The notes below the pieces were generated by a model. It did not search any database. It had not been told where the DNA came from and saw nothing but the letters and a program-made list of their open reading frames with translations. The translations under genes and the position numbers were made by a program. DNA of 12,279 nt from Alphaproteobacteria bacterium. GTDB lineage: Bacteria; Pseudomonadota; Alphaproteobacteria; Micropepsales; Micropepsaceae. The stretch is taken from contig QKCS01000194.1 of NCBI GenBank assembly GCA_003246795.1, positions 1-12,279 of the forward strand. Reading direction: 5' to 3'. This document shows positions 1 through 9,200 of the stretch, in pieces. How positions within the stretch are numbered: the first letter of the stretch is position 1; every line of letters begins with the position of its first letter.

Positions 1-92
1 ATCCGCACGCTGAATTTTTTCCTCGGCCCAGTCGTCCGCAAACCATGCAATTCAGCGGCTCAGCGCAACTTCCACGGGAAGGACCGACGTGG

Positions 93-881
93 TTACCGGC
101 CCAGCGAGAACGACTCCATGTCGTTCTTGGTCAGGCCGGCGGCGAAGTCGTAGGACGACCACTGCATCGTCGTCGACTTGCCCGTGCGGTGGTTCGTCAT
201 CACCATCTTCATCGGCCGCCAGAACCGCCCTTCGAACTCTTTGAAGTCGGACGCCACCAGCGTCTTCAAGAGCGAATCCGCGCGATCGTAATACTCGATC
301 TGATAGACGCGGTAGCTCTCCGTATCGAGCCACACGAGCATGCGCGTATAGCCGGACTCTGGATCTTTCGGCCGCTGCTCGTTGACATGACACGTTTGTT
401 CTTGCGCGCCGGGACAGGGTTCGTCGCGCAGGAACGAATAGGTGTATTTCTCGAGCGAGTGTCCGACCAAGTCCTCGTACGAGAACTCGCTGCTGGCGAA
501 CGAGCCCGTGCGCGTCGTGCTTGTGATCCGTCGCGTGCGCGAGCTCGCAGGCAGGTAAAGCCACTGGTCGTCATCGCGCCCTCGATGCGCGTGCGTGAGA
601 ACGGTCATACCCCTAATGTCGAGCGGCGTTTCGAACGCGATCGACGTTCTGTCGCCGTCGCCGGCGACCTCGAGCGCCTTCGTCTCGAAGTCGCGCACGT
701 TTTCCGTGCCCGATCGGTCTCGCAGGATCATCTTGGCTTTTGCGGTGAAGGACCCGAATCCCTGGCCCTGCGCGTCCGCCGAGCGGGCGATGGCAAGGCC
801 CTTCTCGGCGTCGCCGGCCGCGGCCGACAATGCCAAAGCGACGACGGCGGCGAGAAGGAGTGTGATAAACCGTACGCTCAT
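93..881 (-). CDS. Secreted LolA-like outer membrane lipoprotein-sorting protein
   Basis: The 262-aa protein starts with an N-terminal signal peptide: a basic residue (R4), a hydrophobic core at about residues 5-22, and a likely signal peptidase I site after the AAA at 20-22. No lipobox cysteine follows, so a soluble periplasmic protein is expected. The mature part matches the LolA-like family often annotated as outer membrane lipoprotein-sorting protein, with DQWLYLP (105-111), an SSRTRRI stretch (113-119) and GSFASSEFSYEDL (126-138). C156 and C164 could form a disulfide. Family members have a LolA/LolB-type half-barrel that binds lipid and are commonly encoded beside MMPL/RND exporters. Here the ATG overlaps the stop of the exporter gene in an ATGA, which implies translational coupling and fixes the start. 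Inference: it carries the exported lipid through the periplasm or assists the exporter. No clear terminator or further gene can be supported in the remaining 92 bp to the window edge. Confidence 0.9.
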   Translation of the reverse strand: MSVRFITLLLAAVVALALSAAAGDAEKGLAIARSADAQGQGFGSFTAKAKMILRDRSGTENVRDFETKALEVAGDGDRTSIAFETPLDIRGMTVLTHAHRGRDDDQWLYLPASSRTRRITSTTRTGSFASSEFSYEDLVGHSLEKYTYSFLRDEPCPGAQEQTCHVNEQRPKDPESGYTRMLVWLDTESYRVYQIEYYDRADSLLKTLVASDFKEFEGRFWRPMKMVMTNHRTGKSTTMQWSSYDFAAGLTKNDMESFSLGR

Positions 882-3208
882 GACTTTTTCCGATCGAGTT
901 TGATCAAGAGGCCAGGCAACACGAAGAGTTCGGCGAGCGCGGCCAAGGTGATGATCAGCGCCGACAACAGCCCGACGGTCGCCGTGATGTTGAAGCTGGA
1001 AAAGCCCAGAAGCGCAAACCCGGCCGCCAACGCCACGGACGATAGGATAACGGCCCCGCCCGTGTATGTCAGGACTTCGCGCGCCGCCCCGGTCGGCGGA
1101 AGGCCATGCACCTCCCGCGCCCAGCGGTATTTCGTCATCGTATGGACCGTGTCGTCGGTCACGATACCGTAGGTGATCGAGGTCACGACCGAGATCGCGA
1201 GATTGACCTCAAAACCGAACAGACCCCAAAGTCCGAACGCAAGGCCTGCCGGCGCCAGATTGACGATCAGGCTGATTAGCCCGTGCAGCGTGCTGCGCAA
1301 CGCGAACGCCATGAGGAGCGAGACGAGCACCACGGAAATCGCCGTGCCCATCATCATGGCGTCGATGTTGCGGCGGGAGAGATACGAATAGACGACGGAA
1401 AGCCCGGTCGCCGTCGCGGCTTGAGCCGGCGCGTTTGCCTGCAGCCAGTGCTCGCCCGCGTCCGCAAGCGCGATAATGGACTTCGACGTCACGTCTTTCA
1501 GCCGGACCGTCACCATGCTCTCGCTGCGGCCGACGTCGATCAGGCTCGAAAGGTCGCGTCCCGGCGGCAGCGACAGCTCATAGAGCATCAGGTACTGCGC
1601 GATCAGCGCCTTGTCGTCGGGTATCCGGTCGTAGGCGGGATCATCGTTGTTCATCGCCTTGTTCAGGCGGCGAATGATGTCGGCCAGAGTCGATACGTGC
1701 ACGACATGCGGCTGTTGGCGGTACCAGCCGGCGAACGCATCCAGCTTTCGAAGGTACTCCGGATCGGTGACGCCTTCGGCCTTGCCGGAGGGGATCGAGT
1801 AGATGATGCCGTGCATGCCGGTGAGCCGTTCTTCGAGATAGTCGCTGGCCGTGCGGAATTCGAAGGAGCGATCGAAGTATCTGACGAAGTTGTCGTTCAG
1901 GCTGATCGTCGAGATGAACGGCACAAGAAAGATGAACAGACCGATGAACCCGTAGAGGAACACGCTGTTTCGCGCCACGACCCAGTCGGCAAGGTTGCGC
2001 AACCACGTTTTCGTCCAGCTTTGTTCCTGAAAGACCGGCAGGCGCGCATATGAAAGCAGCGACGGGATGAGGGTAATCGTCAGAACGCAACCGACGAACG
2101 ATCCGACGGCGACGATGTTGCCGAGTTGGTTGAGCGGCGGCGAGTCGCTGAAGTTCAAGGACAAGAAACCAATGACTGTCGTCGCGGTCTTGATCAGCAC
2201 GGGCACAAGATGCAGGCGCACGGTTTCGGCCACCGCCTCCGTGCCATGGCGCCCCAACGTCCGTTGCTGCATTGCCGACATCACAAAGTGCACGCAGTCG
2301 GCGAAGAACAAGGTCATGATGATTGGCGGCGCCGCCGCGGTCACCGTGTTCAGCACGGCGCCAGCCCAGCCGTAGATTCCCATCGTGATCACGACGGTCA
2401 AGGCGATCACGACCGAGGTCACGAACGTGACGGTCCACGATCGCAAGCCGAAGATCAAAACGCCCAGGATCGTCGCCGCCATCAGCGGGACAAGCGCGAT
2501 CGTGTCGCGCTGACCGGCCTCGACGAAGGCGAGGTCGCCCATCACCCCGCCCGTGACGCGAACCTCGATGTCCGGATGGTCGCGCCTGATGTCGCTCGCC
2601 ATGCCTCGCGCGTAGTCCGCGATCTCGTGGACCTCGGCGCGATCCTTGTGCGGGCGGTTTACGTAGACGACGACTGAGGTCACGTCGCCTTTCGCCGAGA
2701 CGGCCTGGTTGACGAGTTCGCGATTGGCAAAGACGCGTTTCCGGACGTCGGCCGCCTGTTCGGGCGTCAGCTTGCCCTGGCTCGGGTAGAGCTGATCGAC
2801 CTTCAAATCCTCGCCGTCGGCCTTCAGTTCCTGGAAGTTCGCGAGCGACTCGACGCGCAGCGCGTAGGGCGTTTTCCACGCTTGCCGCGTCACGTCGGAC
2901 AGCAGCGCCAGAAAGTCGGGCGTGAAGACGTCGCCGCCCTTGGGCGTCAGGATGAGAACGATATTGCTCGAGATCGAATACTTCTTCTCGGCGGCGTCGA
3001 GGGCAATACGTTCCGGATTCTCGAGACCGAAGAAGGCTCGCGTGTCGGGGTTGAAGGTCAGACGGGGGATGCCGGCTGCGGCGACGACGCTCACGGCGAG
3101 GATCGTGAGGATGATGGCGACGCGCCATTTGATGATCAGCCAGCCCAGACGATTGCTGGCAAGCGCTAGATTCTCTTCGGAGTCCTCCGTCGGGATCTGA
3201 TCCGTCAC
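878..3208 (-). CDS. MMPL/RND-superfamily lipid exporter, 12 transmembrane helices
   Basis: The 776-aa inner-membrane protein has the duplicated RND layout. TM1 is at about 28-47, followed by a large periplasmic loop (50-230), then TM2-6 (about 236-386). TM7 is at about 414-433, followed by a second periplasmic loop (436-610), then TM8-12 (about 616-769). TM4 carries ADCVH (D304) and TM10 carries TDDTVH (D685, D686); acidic residues in these helices form the proton relay in MMPL/RND proteins. Members export lipids or polyketide lipids (mycobacterial MmpL, hopanoid-associated HpnN). It is shorter than HpnN as I recall it, so I assign no symbol. The start is GTG at 3206-3208: an in-frame TGA at 3227-3229 rules out a longer N-terminus, and the region just upstream (GGCGCGGGC) is only a weak ribosome binding site. 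It lies 51 bp after the PKS stop and overlaps the next gene by 4 bp. Inferred role: proton-driven export of the PKS product. Confidence 0.93.
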   Translation of the reverse strand: MTDQIPTEDSEENLALASNRLGWLIIKWRVAIILTILAVSVVAAAGIPRLTFNPDTRAFFGLENPERIALDAAEKKYSISSNIVLILTPKGGDVFTPDFLALLSDVTRQAWKTPYALRVESLANFQELKADGEDLKVDQLYPSQGKLTPEQAADVRKRVFANRELVNQAVSAKGDVTSVVVYVNRPHKDRAEVHEIADYARGMASDIRRDHPDIEVRVTGGVMGDLAFVEAGQRDTIALVPLMAATILGVLIFGLRSWTVTFVTSVVIALTVVITMGIYGWAGAVLNTVTAAAPPIIMTLFFADCVHFVMSAMQQRTLGRHGTEAVAETVRLHLVPVLIKTATTVIGFLSLNFSDSPPLNQLGNIVAVGSFVGCVLTITLIPSLLSYARLPVFQEQSWTKTWLRNLADWVVARNSVFLYGFIGLFIFLVPFISTISLNDNFVRYFDRSFEFRTASDYLEERLTGMHGIIYSIPSGKAEGVTDPEYLRKLDAFAGWYRQQPHVVHVSTLADIIRRLNKAMNNDDPAYDRIPDDKALIAQYLMLYELSLPPGRDLSSLIDVGRSESMVTVRLKDVTSKSIIALADAGEHWLQANAPAQAATATGLSVVYSYLSRRNIDAMMMGTAISVVLVSLLMAFALRSTLHGLISLIVNLAPAGLAFGLWGLFGFEVNLAISVVTSITYGIVTDDTVHTMTKYRWAREVHGLPPTGAAREVLTYTGGAVILSSVALAAGFALLGFSSFNITATVGLLSALIITLAALAELFVLPGLLIKLDRKKS

Positions 3209-3259
3209 TGCGTGCCCGCGCCTAGATCACTTGTAGTTGAACAGAAGGTTCGTTGACGG

Positions 3260-6200
3260 TCATTCGATGCGCGCCAGATCGCCGATCGTCGCTTGCGGAT
3301 CGTCCAACGCCGCCTTCAGGACCCGAAGGTAACGGTCCAGGAACGCCTCCGCTTCGTCGGGGTCGAAAACGCCTTCGCGGGCGTGCAGCATGAACAACAG
3401 GTCGCCGTCGACCTCCTGGTAGGTCACGGCGGTGTCGTTCAGGAAGTGACCCACGCCTTCCACGGCTACGGGCAGCAGCTTGAATTCGAGGTCGCCAAAC
3501 CGGTGAACCGTACCGGCCGGCGCGAACATCACGTGTTCAAACCCGGTGCGTTCCACATTGTCTGGCCATAGGACGTTGAAGCCCGCGAAGTGCGGCGGAA
3601 CCGGCTTGCCTTGGGCTTTTGCGAGCGCATCAAGGAGCGTGTGGATCGGATAACCCGCGTGGTCGATGCCTTCGACCATCGCGCTCGACAGGCGTTGAGC
3701 TTGCGAGACCAGAGACGACGACGGATCGACGGCGCACCGCGTCAGCATCACGTTCGCGAGCCAGCCGATCATATTCTCGTGCTCGGCTCGCGTGCGATTG
3801 GCCACGTTCGACGAGAGAACGACGTCGCGCGTGCCCGTTATTCCGTGAAGCAGCGCGTGATAAGCGGCGCCGAACACCGCGTGCATGGACAGACCGAGTT
3901 CGCGCGTGCGTTCGCGCGCCGGCCAGCCCGCGTCGGCGCCGACAAAGCGCCGGACGTAGAGACCCTTGGCGTGGGGATCGACCGCTTCCTGGTCGCGTCC
4001 GAGCTTCAGCGGCGGCGGAAGGGCTTTGAGCTTCTTCTGCCAATAGACGAGCGCGCGCTTCGCCTCGTCGCCGGCGAGCCAGCCGCGCTGCCAGCGCGCG
4101 AAGTCGAAGTAGGACTTGCTCTGCTCGTCGGCGGGACTGGCGCCAAAATAGCGTTGGAGCAATTCGCGGAACACGAGGCTGTAGGACCAGGCGTCGCCCA
4201 GCAGCACGTGACTGCGCAGCACAATGACGTTCTCGCCGCCGGGCCGGCGGAACACGCGCAAGTCGATCAGCGGTCCCGTTTCGACATTGTGCGGCGTGTT
4301 GGCGAGATGGCGCAGCTCGTCCATGAAGCCGGTCTCGTCCAACTGTGTGGCATCGACGCCCTGCACGACGAAACGTTCGACCGGAAGCGTCTCGACGCGT
4401 GGTGCACCGTCGACGGCGGGGAAGTGGCTACGCAACACCTCGTGCCGGGCGATCGTGTCGTGGAACGCTTGCTGCAGGCGTTCCAGGTCGACGGCGGGCT
4501 TGATCGACGCGACGTTGACCAGCTCCATCATGCCGTGCATCGGCATCGGTCCGTCTTCGCGCAAACGATGCCAGAGCCACTCCTGCCGGGACGACAGCAG
4601 GCGCGCCGTACCGGCGGTCTTCGTGACGCCACTGCTGTCCCGCCGTTCGGCGACCGCGGCTTCCAGCAATTCGCCGATCGTGCGCGCCAGCATCTCGATC
4701 GTCGGCTTTTGCAGGAACTTGCCGACCGGTACGCTGACGCCGACGTCGCTTTCGATCCTGTTCTTGAGTTGGAACGAGGTCAGCGAGTCGAGCCCGAATT
4801 CGTTCAGCGGACGATTGCCGTCCAACAACTTCACGTCGACTTTGAGGACGCGCGCGATTTGCTGGCCCAAGTACTCTTTGAGCAGGCGTTCGCGATCGGC
4901 GCCTTTGGCTGCGGCGAGTTCGGAACGCACGCGGCCGCCGCTACTCGACGCGGTCGATTCCGCGGCGACTTCGCCGAAGCGCGGGATCGAGCGCATGCCG
5001 CTGTTGACGCGCGCCATCGTCCGCCAATCGACCTTGCACAAGCCGACAGCATCGGCGTCCTTGCGCATCAATGTGCCGAGGCCCGCAAACGCCTCGGCTC
5101 GGTCGAGCGGCTGCATGCCCGTCGACTTCAGATACCGCAAGATCTCCTTGTTGCGTTGAACCGCGCCCGCGCCGCCCAACGCGCCCCAGTTCACGGTGAG
5201 TGCGGGGAGACCGCGCGCGCGCCTGTGTTCGGCCAGAATGTCCAGGAAGCGGTTGCCCGCGGCGTAGTTCGCCTGACCCGCGGAGCCGAAGGTGGAGGCA
5301 AGCGACGAGTACATGACGAAGAAGTCAAGCGGCATGCCCGCGGTCGCTTCGTGCAGATGCCATGCGCCCGCCACTTTCGGCGCGATCGCCGTCATCATGC
5401 GCGACGGGTCCAACTGCGTGACGAACCCGTCGTCCAGCACCATGGCGCTGTGAACGACGCCCTTCAGGGTCAAGCGATCACGTTTGATCAGTGCCAAGGC
5501 GGCGTCGATATCGGCGCGGTTGGTCACGTCGCCCGCGATGCCGTGGGCCTTCACCCCGCGGCGCGTAAGGTCGGCGATGAGCGTCTTCGCTTCCCGGCGC
5601 GTAGCGCCCGAGCGGGACAAAAGATAAAGGTGCCGCGCGCCGCGCTCGGCGAGCCAACGCGCCGTCTCGGCGCCGAATCCGCCCAGGCCGCCGGTGACGA
5701 GGTAGGCCCCGTCGGGATCGATGGCGATCGGCAGGCGGGTCGACAGATCGAGGCGCAAGTTCGGGTCATCGAAGTCGATCACGACCTTGCCGATGTGCTT
5801 GGCCTTCGCCATCAGCTTGAACGCCGCGATCATCTCGGAGGCGGGGAACGTGACGCCCGCCAAGGGCTTGAACTTGCGCTTGCTCAAGAGATCGACGATC
5901 TCATCGAACACTTCGGCGAAACCGTCGGGATCGTCGTCGTGAATGCGCGCCATGTCCAAGACATGGAACGAGGCGTTCAAGCGGAAGCCGCGCATCCCGA
6001 GCGCGCTGTCGCCGTAGAGGTCGCGCTTGCCGATTTCGATGAAGCGGCCGCGCGGCGCCAGCACCGAAATACCGAGCGGGATCGCCTCGCCCGCCAGGGC
6101 ATTGATGACGACGTCGACGCCGCGCCCGTTCGTTGCGCGCCGGATCTGGCTCGCAAAGGCGAGCGAGCGGGAGTCGTAGACATGCTTGATCCCGAGCTTC

Positions 6201-9200
6201 TTGAGGAACGCCCGCTTTTCCGGGCTTCCCGCCGTCGCGATGACGTTCGCCTTGAAGTGCCGCGCGATCTGAATCGTGGCGAGACCGACGCCGCCCGATC
6301 CGAGATGGGCGAGAACGGTTTCGCCGGCCTTCAGATGGGCAAGCCGGGTCAGCGCGTAGTACGCCGTCGAAAACGCGGACGGAATCGTGGCGCCTTCGGT
6401 GAAGGAGACGTGCTTGGGCAGCTGGTGGGCGCCGTCAGCGTCGATGATGAGTTCGCTGCGGAAGCAGCCGGTCGACATCGCCATGACGCGTTCGCCGATG
6501 CGCCGACCTTTTACGCCGGGGCCGATTTCGACGATCGTGCCCGCACACTCAAGGCCGAGATGGTCGGCGGGGTTGCCGGCTTCCGCGTCTGCCGGCAGCA
6601 CGGCAGTCGCGCCCAGAATGTCGTGGAAGTTCAACGCGCCCGCTTTGATGGCGATCTTCACTTGGCCCTTGCCGGGCTTCTCCGGTTCGACTTCGACCAT
6701 CCGCAGATTGTCGAGATCGCCGAGCTCGCTCATCGTCAATTTGTAGAGGCGCGTCTGCTTGCCTCTCGGTTGAACGGTGGACGGCCGCAGCGATGCTTCG
6801 TCGGCTTGGCGGAGACGTGGTGCAAACGCGTCCTTGCCACGCAGGACCACCTCCGTTTCCTGCGTCGCACCAAGAACGATGGCTGCGAGACCGCCGGCTT
6901 GGCGTTGCGCCGCTGCAGGCGCGGGGTCGAAATCGATCGTCGAGCACTTGAATTGGGGCTGTTCGCCGAGCGCCACGCGGGCGAACCCAGACAATGGCGC
7001 ACCAGCGACGCGCGCCGAGAGCGTTCCCCCGGCGTCGCCGTTCGTCGCGTGCAAGCCACGCGTCAGCAGCCACAGTCTTGGCTTCAGCTCAGGGCGCTTG
7101 AGAAGCGCTTGTGTCAGCGCGAGCGCCGCGTTCGACGACATGGCTTCGTTGGCAGCGATTTCGTCGGGCGCAAATCCCTTCGTCCGCGCAGCGGCCGTCA
7201 GCCCCCAGCCGAAGACGATCCCGTCGATGCCACGCGGGGCCTTCGCGTCTGCAGGTGCTATAGACGCGATGACTTGGTCGTACCCGTCCGGCGCCGCCGG
7301 ATTCAGGCGCCACGTGCGTTCCGAGGTCTTCTTGAATCCGTCGGCGGGCAGAACGCTGATGACGTCGGCGCCGCCCGCTTTGAGCGATGCCGCGGTCTTG
7401 GCGGCAAGGTCATTCTTGGCGGAGGTGTGAAAGACCAACCAACGCTGACCATGGCCTGCCTTCGGCTTCTCCACACGTTCCAGTTCGACGGGGATCAGAT
7501 CTTCCGTCACGAAGATCGGTTTGAGGGCTTTCGTTTCGGCGTGCATCCGGCGAACCGGGATCGCGCGCGCTCGAAAGCCCTCCATCAGCAATATGGCCTG
7601 CCCTTTGGCATCGGCGATCGCCGTGTCGCTGACGGCGGCGTTGTGATCGACCGAGACGGAGCGTGCGCGCGCCCAGAACCCGTCGCGGCTTGGCGAGGAG
7701 AACAGCGTCACGCGGTCGATGCGCACGGGGAGGTAAATGCGGTCGTCGCCTTCGCCGTCCTTGTCACCGAGACCGAAGCCGGTGGCCAAGCCAAACCCCG
7801 CATGCAGCGACGCGTCCAGCAGCGCCGGATGGAACAGGTATTTCGAGGCGTCGACATTGCGCCCCTGGATCCATGCGGTTGCTTCCGTGCGTCCGGGCCA
7901 GATCTTTCGCGCGCCTTGGAAGGTCGGGCCGTAGGCGTAACCGCGCGCGGCGATCTTCTTGTAGATCAAGGCGCCGGATATCGGCTTGCCCTTCGGCCGC
8001 TTGACGTGGTCCGCAATGTCCGGCGTGGCCCCGGTCAGTAAGCGCAGCGTCGCGCGCGCCCGCACGACCCAGTCAAGGCCGCCGCCGCGCGGCCGGCTCA
8101 TGATCGAAATGCGCCCGCGCGAGGGCTCGAACGCCGTCTGCACCATTTCGGTGCGGTCGTTCGCCAGGATCATCGCCTCGAGGATCTCGACGTTCTCGAG
8201 TTCGATCGTGCCCTCGCCGAACATCTCTCGGCCGGCCGCGAACATCATTTCCAGATAGCCCGCGCCAGGGAAGATGACGCTGCCGTCCACGGCGTGGTCT
8301 TGCAGGAAGGTGAGTTCCTCGAGGGACAGCTCGCTCGTCCACGTCGGCGCCGGCCCGAATGTGCGTTGTCCCAACAGAGGATGCGCACGAGGCCCGCGCA
8401 ACGCGGCCTGCATCTCCTCAGTGTCGATCCAGAACGGCTTCGTTTCCCACGGATAGCGGGGCAGGTCGACGCGGGGCGGCGCTTCGCCGTAGAAGCTCTT
8501 CCAATCGGGTTCGACGCCGGCGACGTAGAGCGCGGACGCCGCGGTCATCAACGACTGATCGTGCGGCTCGTCGCGCTTGAGCGACGGCACGACGACGGCC
8601 GATTGCCCGGTTTCCGCGAGCGTGCCGGAGATCATCGGCGCCAGGTTGGCATGCGGCCCGATCTCGACGAAGACGTTGGCGCCCAGCTTCAGCGCTTCGC
8701 GCAAGCCTTGGTCGAAATTGACCGGATCGCGGATGTTGCGCCACCAGTACATCGCGTCCGCCATCTGCCCCGCGATGAGGTGGCCCGTGACAGTCGATAT
8801 CATCGGCACTTGGCCGGCGTGCGCCTTCACGTCGCGCAGCACGTCGAGCAGCTCGCCGCGCAGCGGATCCATGTGATGGCAATGCGGCGCGAAATCGACT
8901 TTCAGGACGCGGGCGAAGAGATCCTCGCCGTGCTGCTCCTTCAGCTTGGCAACGACCTCGTGCAGCGCCGCGTTGTCGCCGGCAATGTTGACCATCGCGG
9001 GCCCGTTGACCGCCGCGATGTCGACGTTGGTCATACCCCACTCGGTCAGGCGCCGCTCCACCTCGTGGCGGGGCAGGGCGATCGCGGCGATCCCGCCGCG
9101 TCCTTCCTGCGTGGCCTGCAGGCGCGAGCGGTGATGCACGACCTTCGCCGCATCGGCCGTCGACAGAATGCCGGCCGCATGCGCCGTGGCGAGCTCGCCG

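Noticed and set aside
1..92. Possible start of a further minus-strand gene (ATG at 44-46)
   Set aside because: No ribosome binding site and too few codons before the window edge to judge.
45..1172. 375-codon plus-strand open frame
   Set aside because: Spans two well-supported minus-strand genes and has Arg-rich shadow composition.
1641..3128. 495-codon minus-strand open frame overlapping the exporter
   Set aside because: Frame-shifted shadow of the MMPL gene, Arg-rich and lacking membrane segments.
3590..8041. 1483-codon open frame on the plus strand
   Set aside because: Exactly antisense to the PKS. The translation is Arg/His/Asp-rich without domains, as expected for the shadow of a G+C-rich coding strand.
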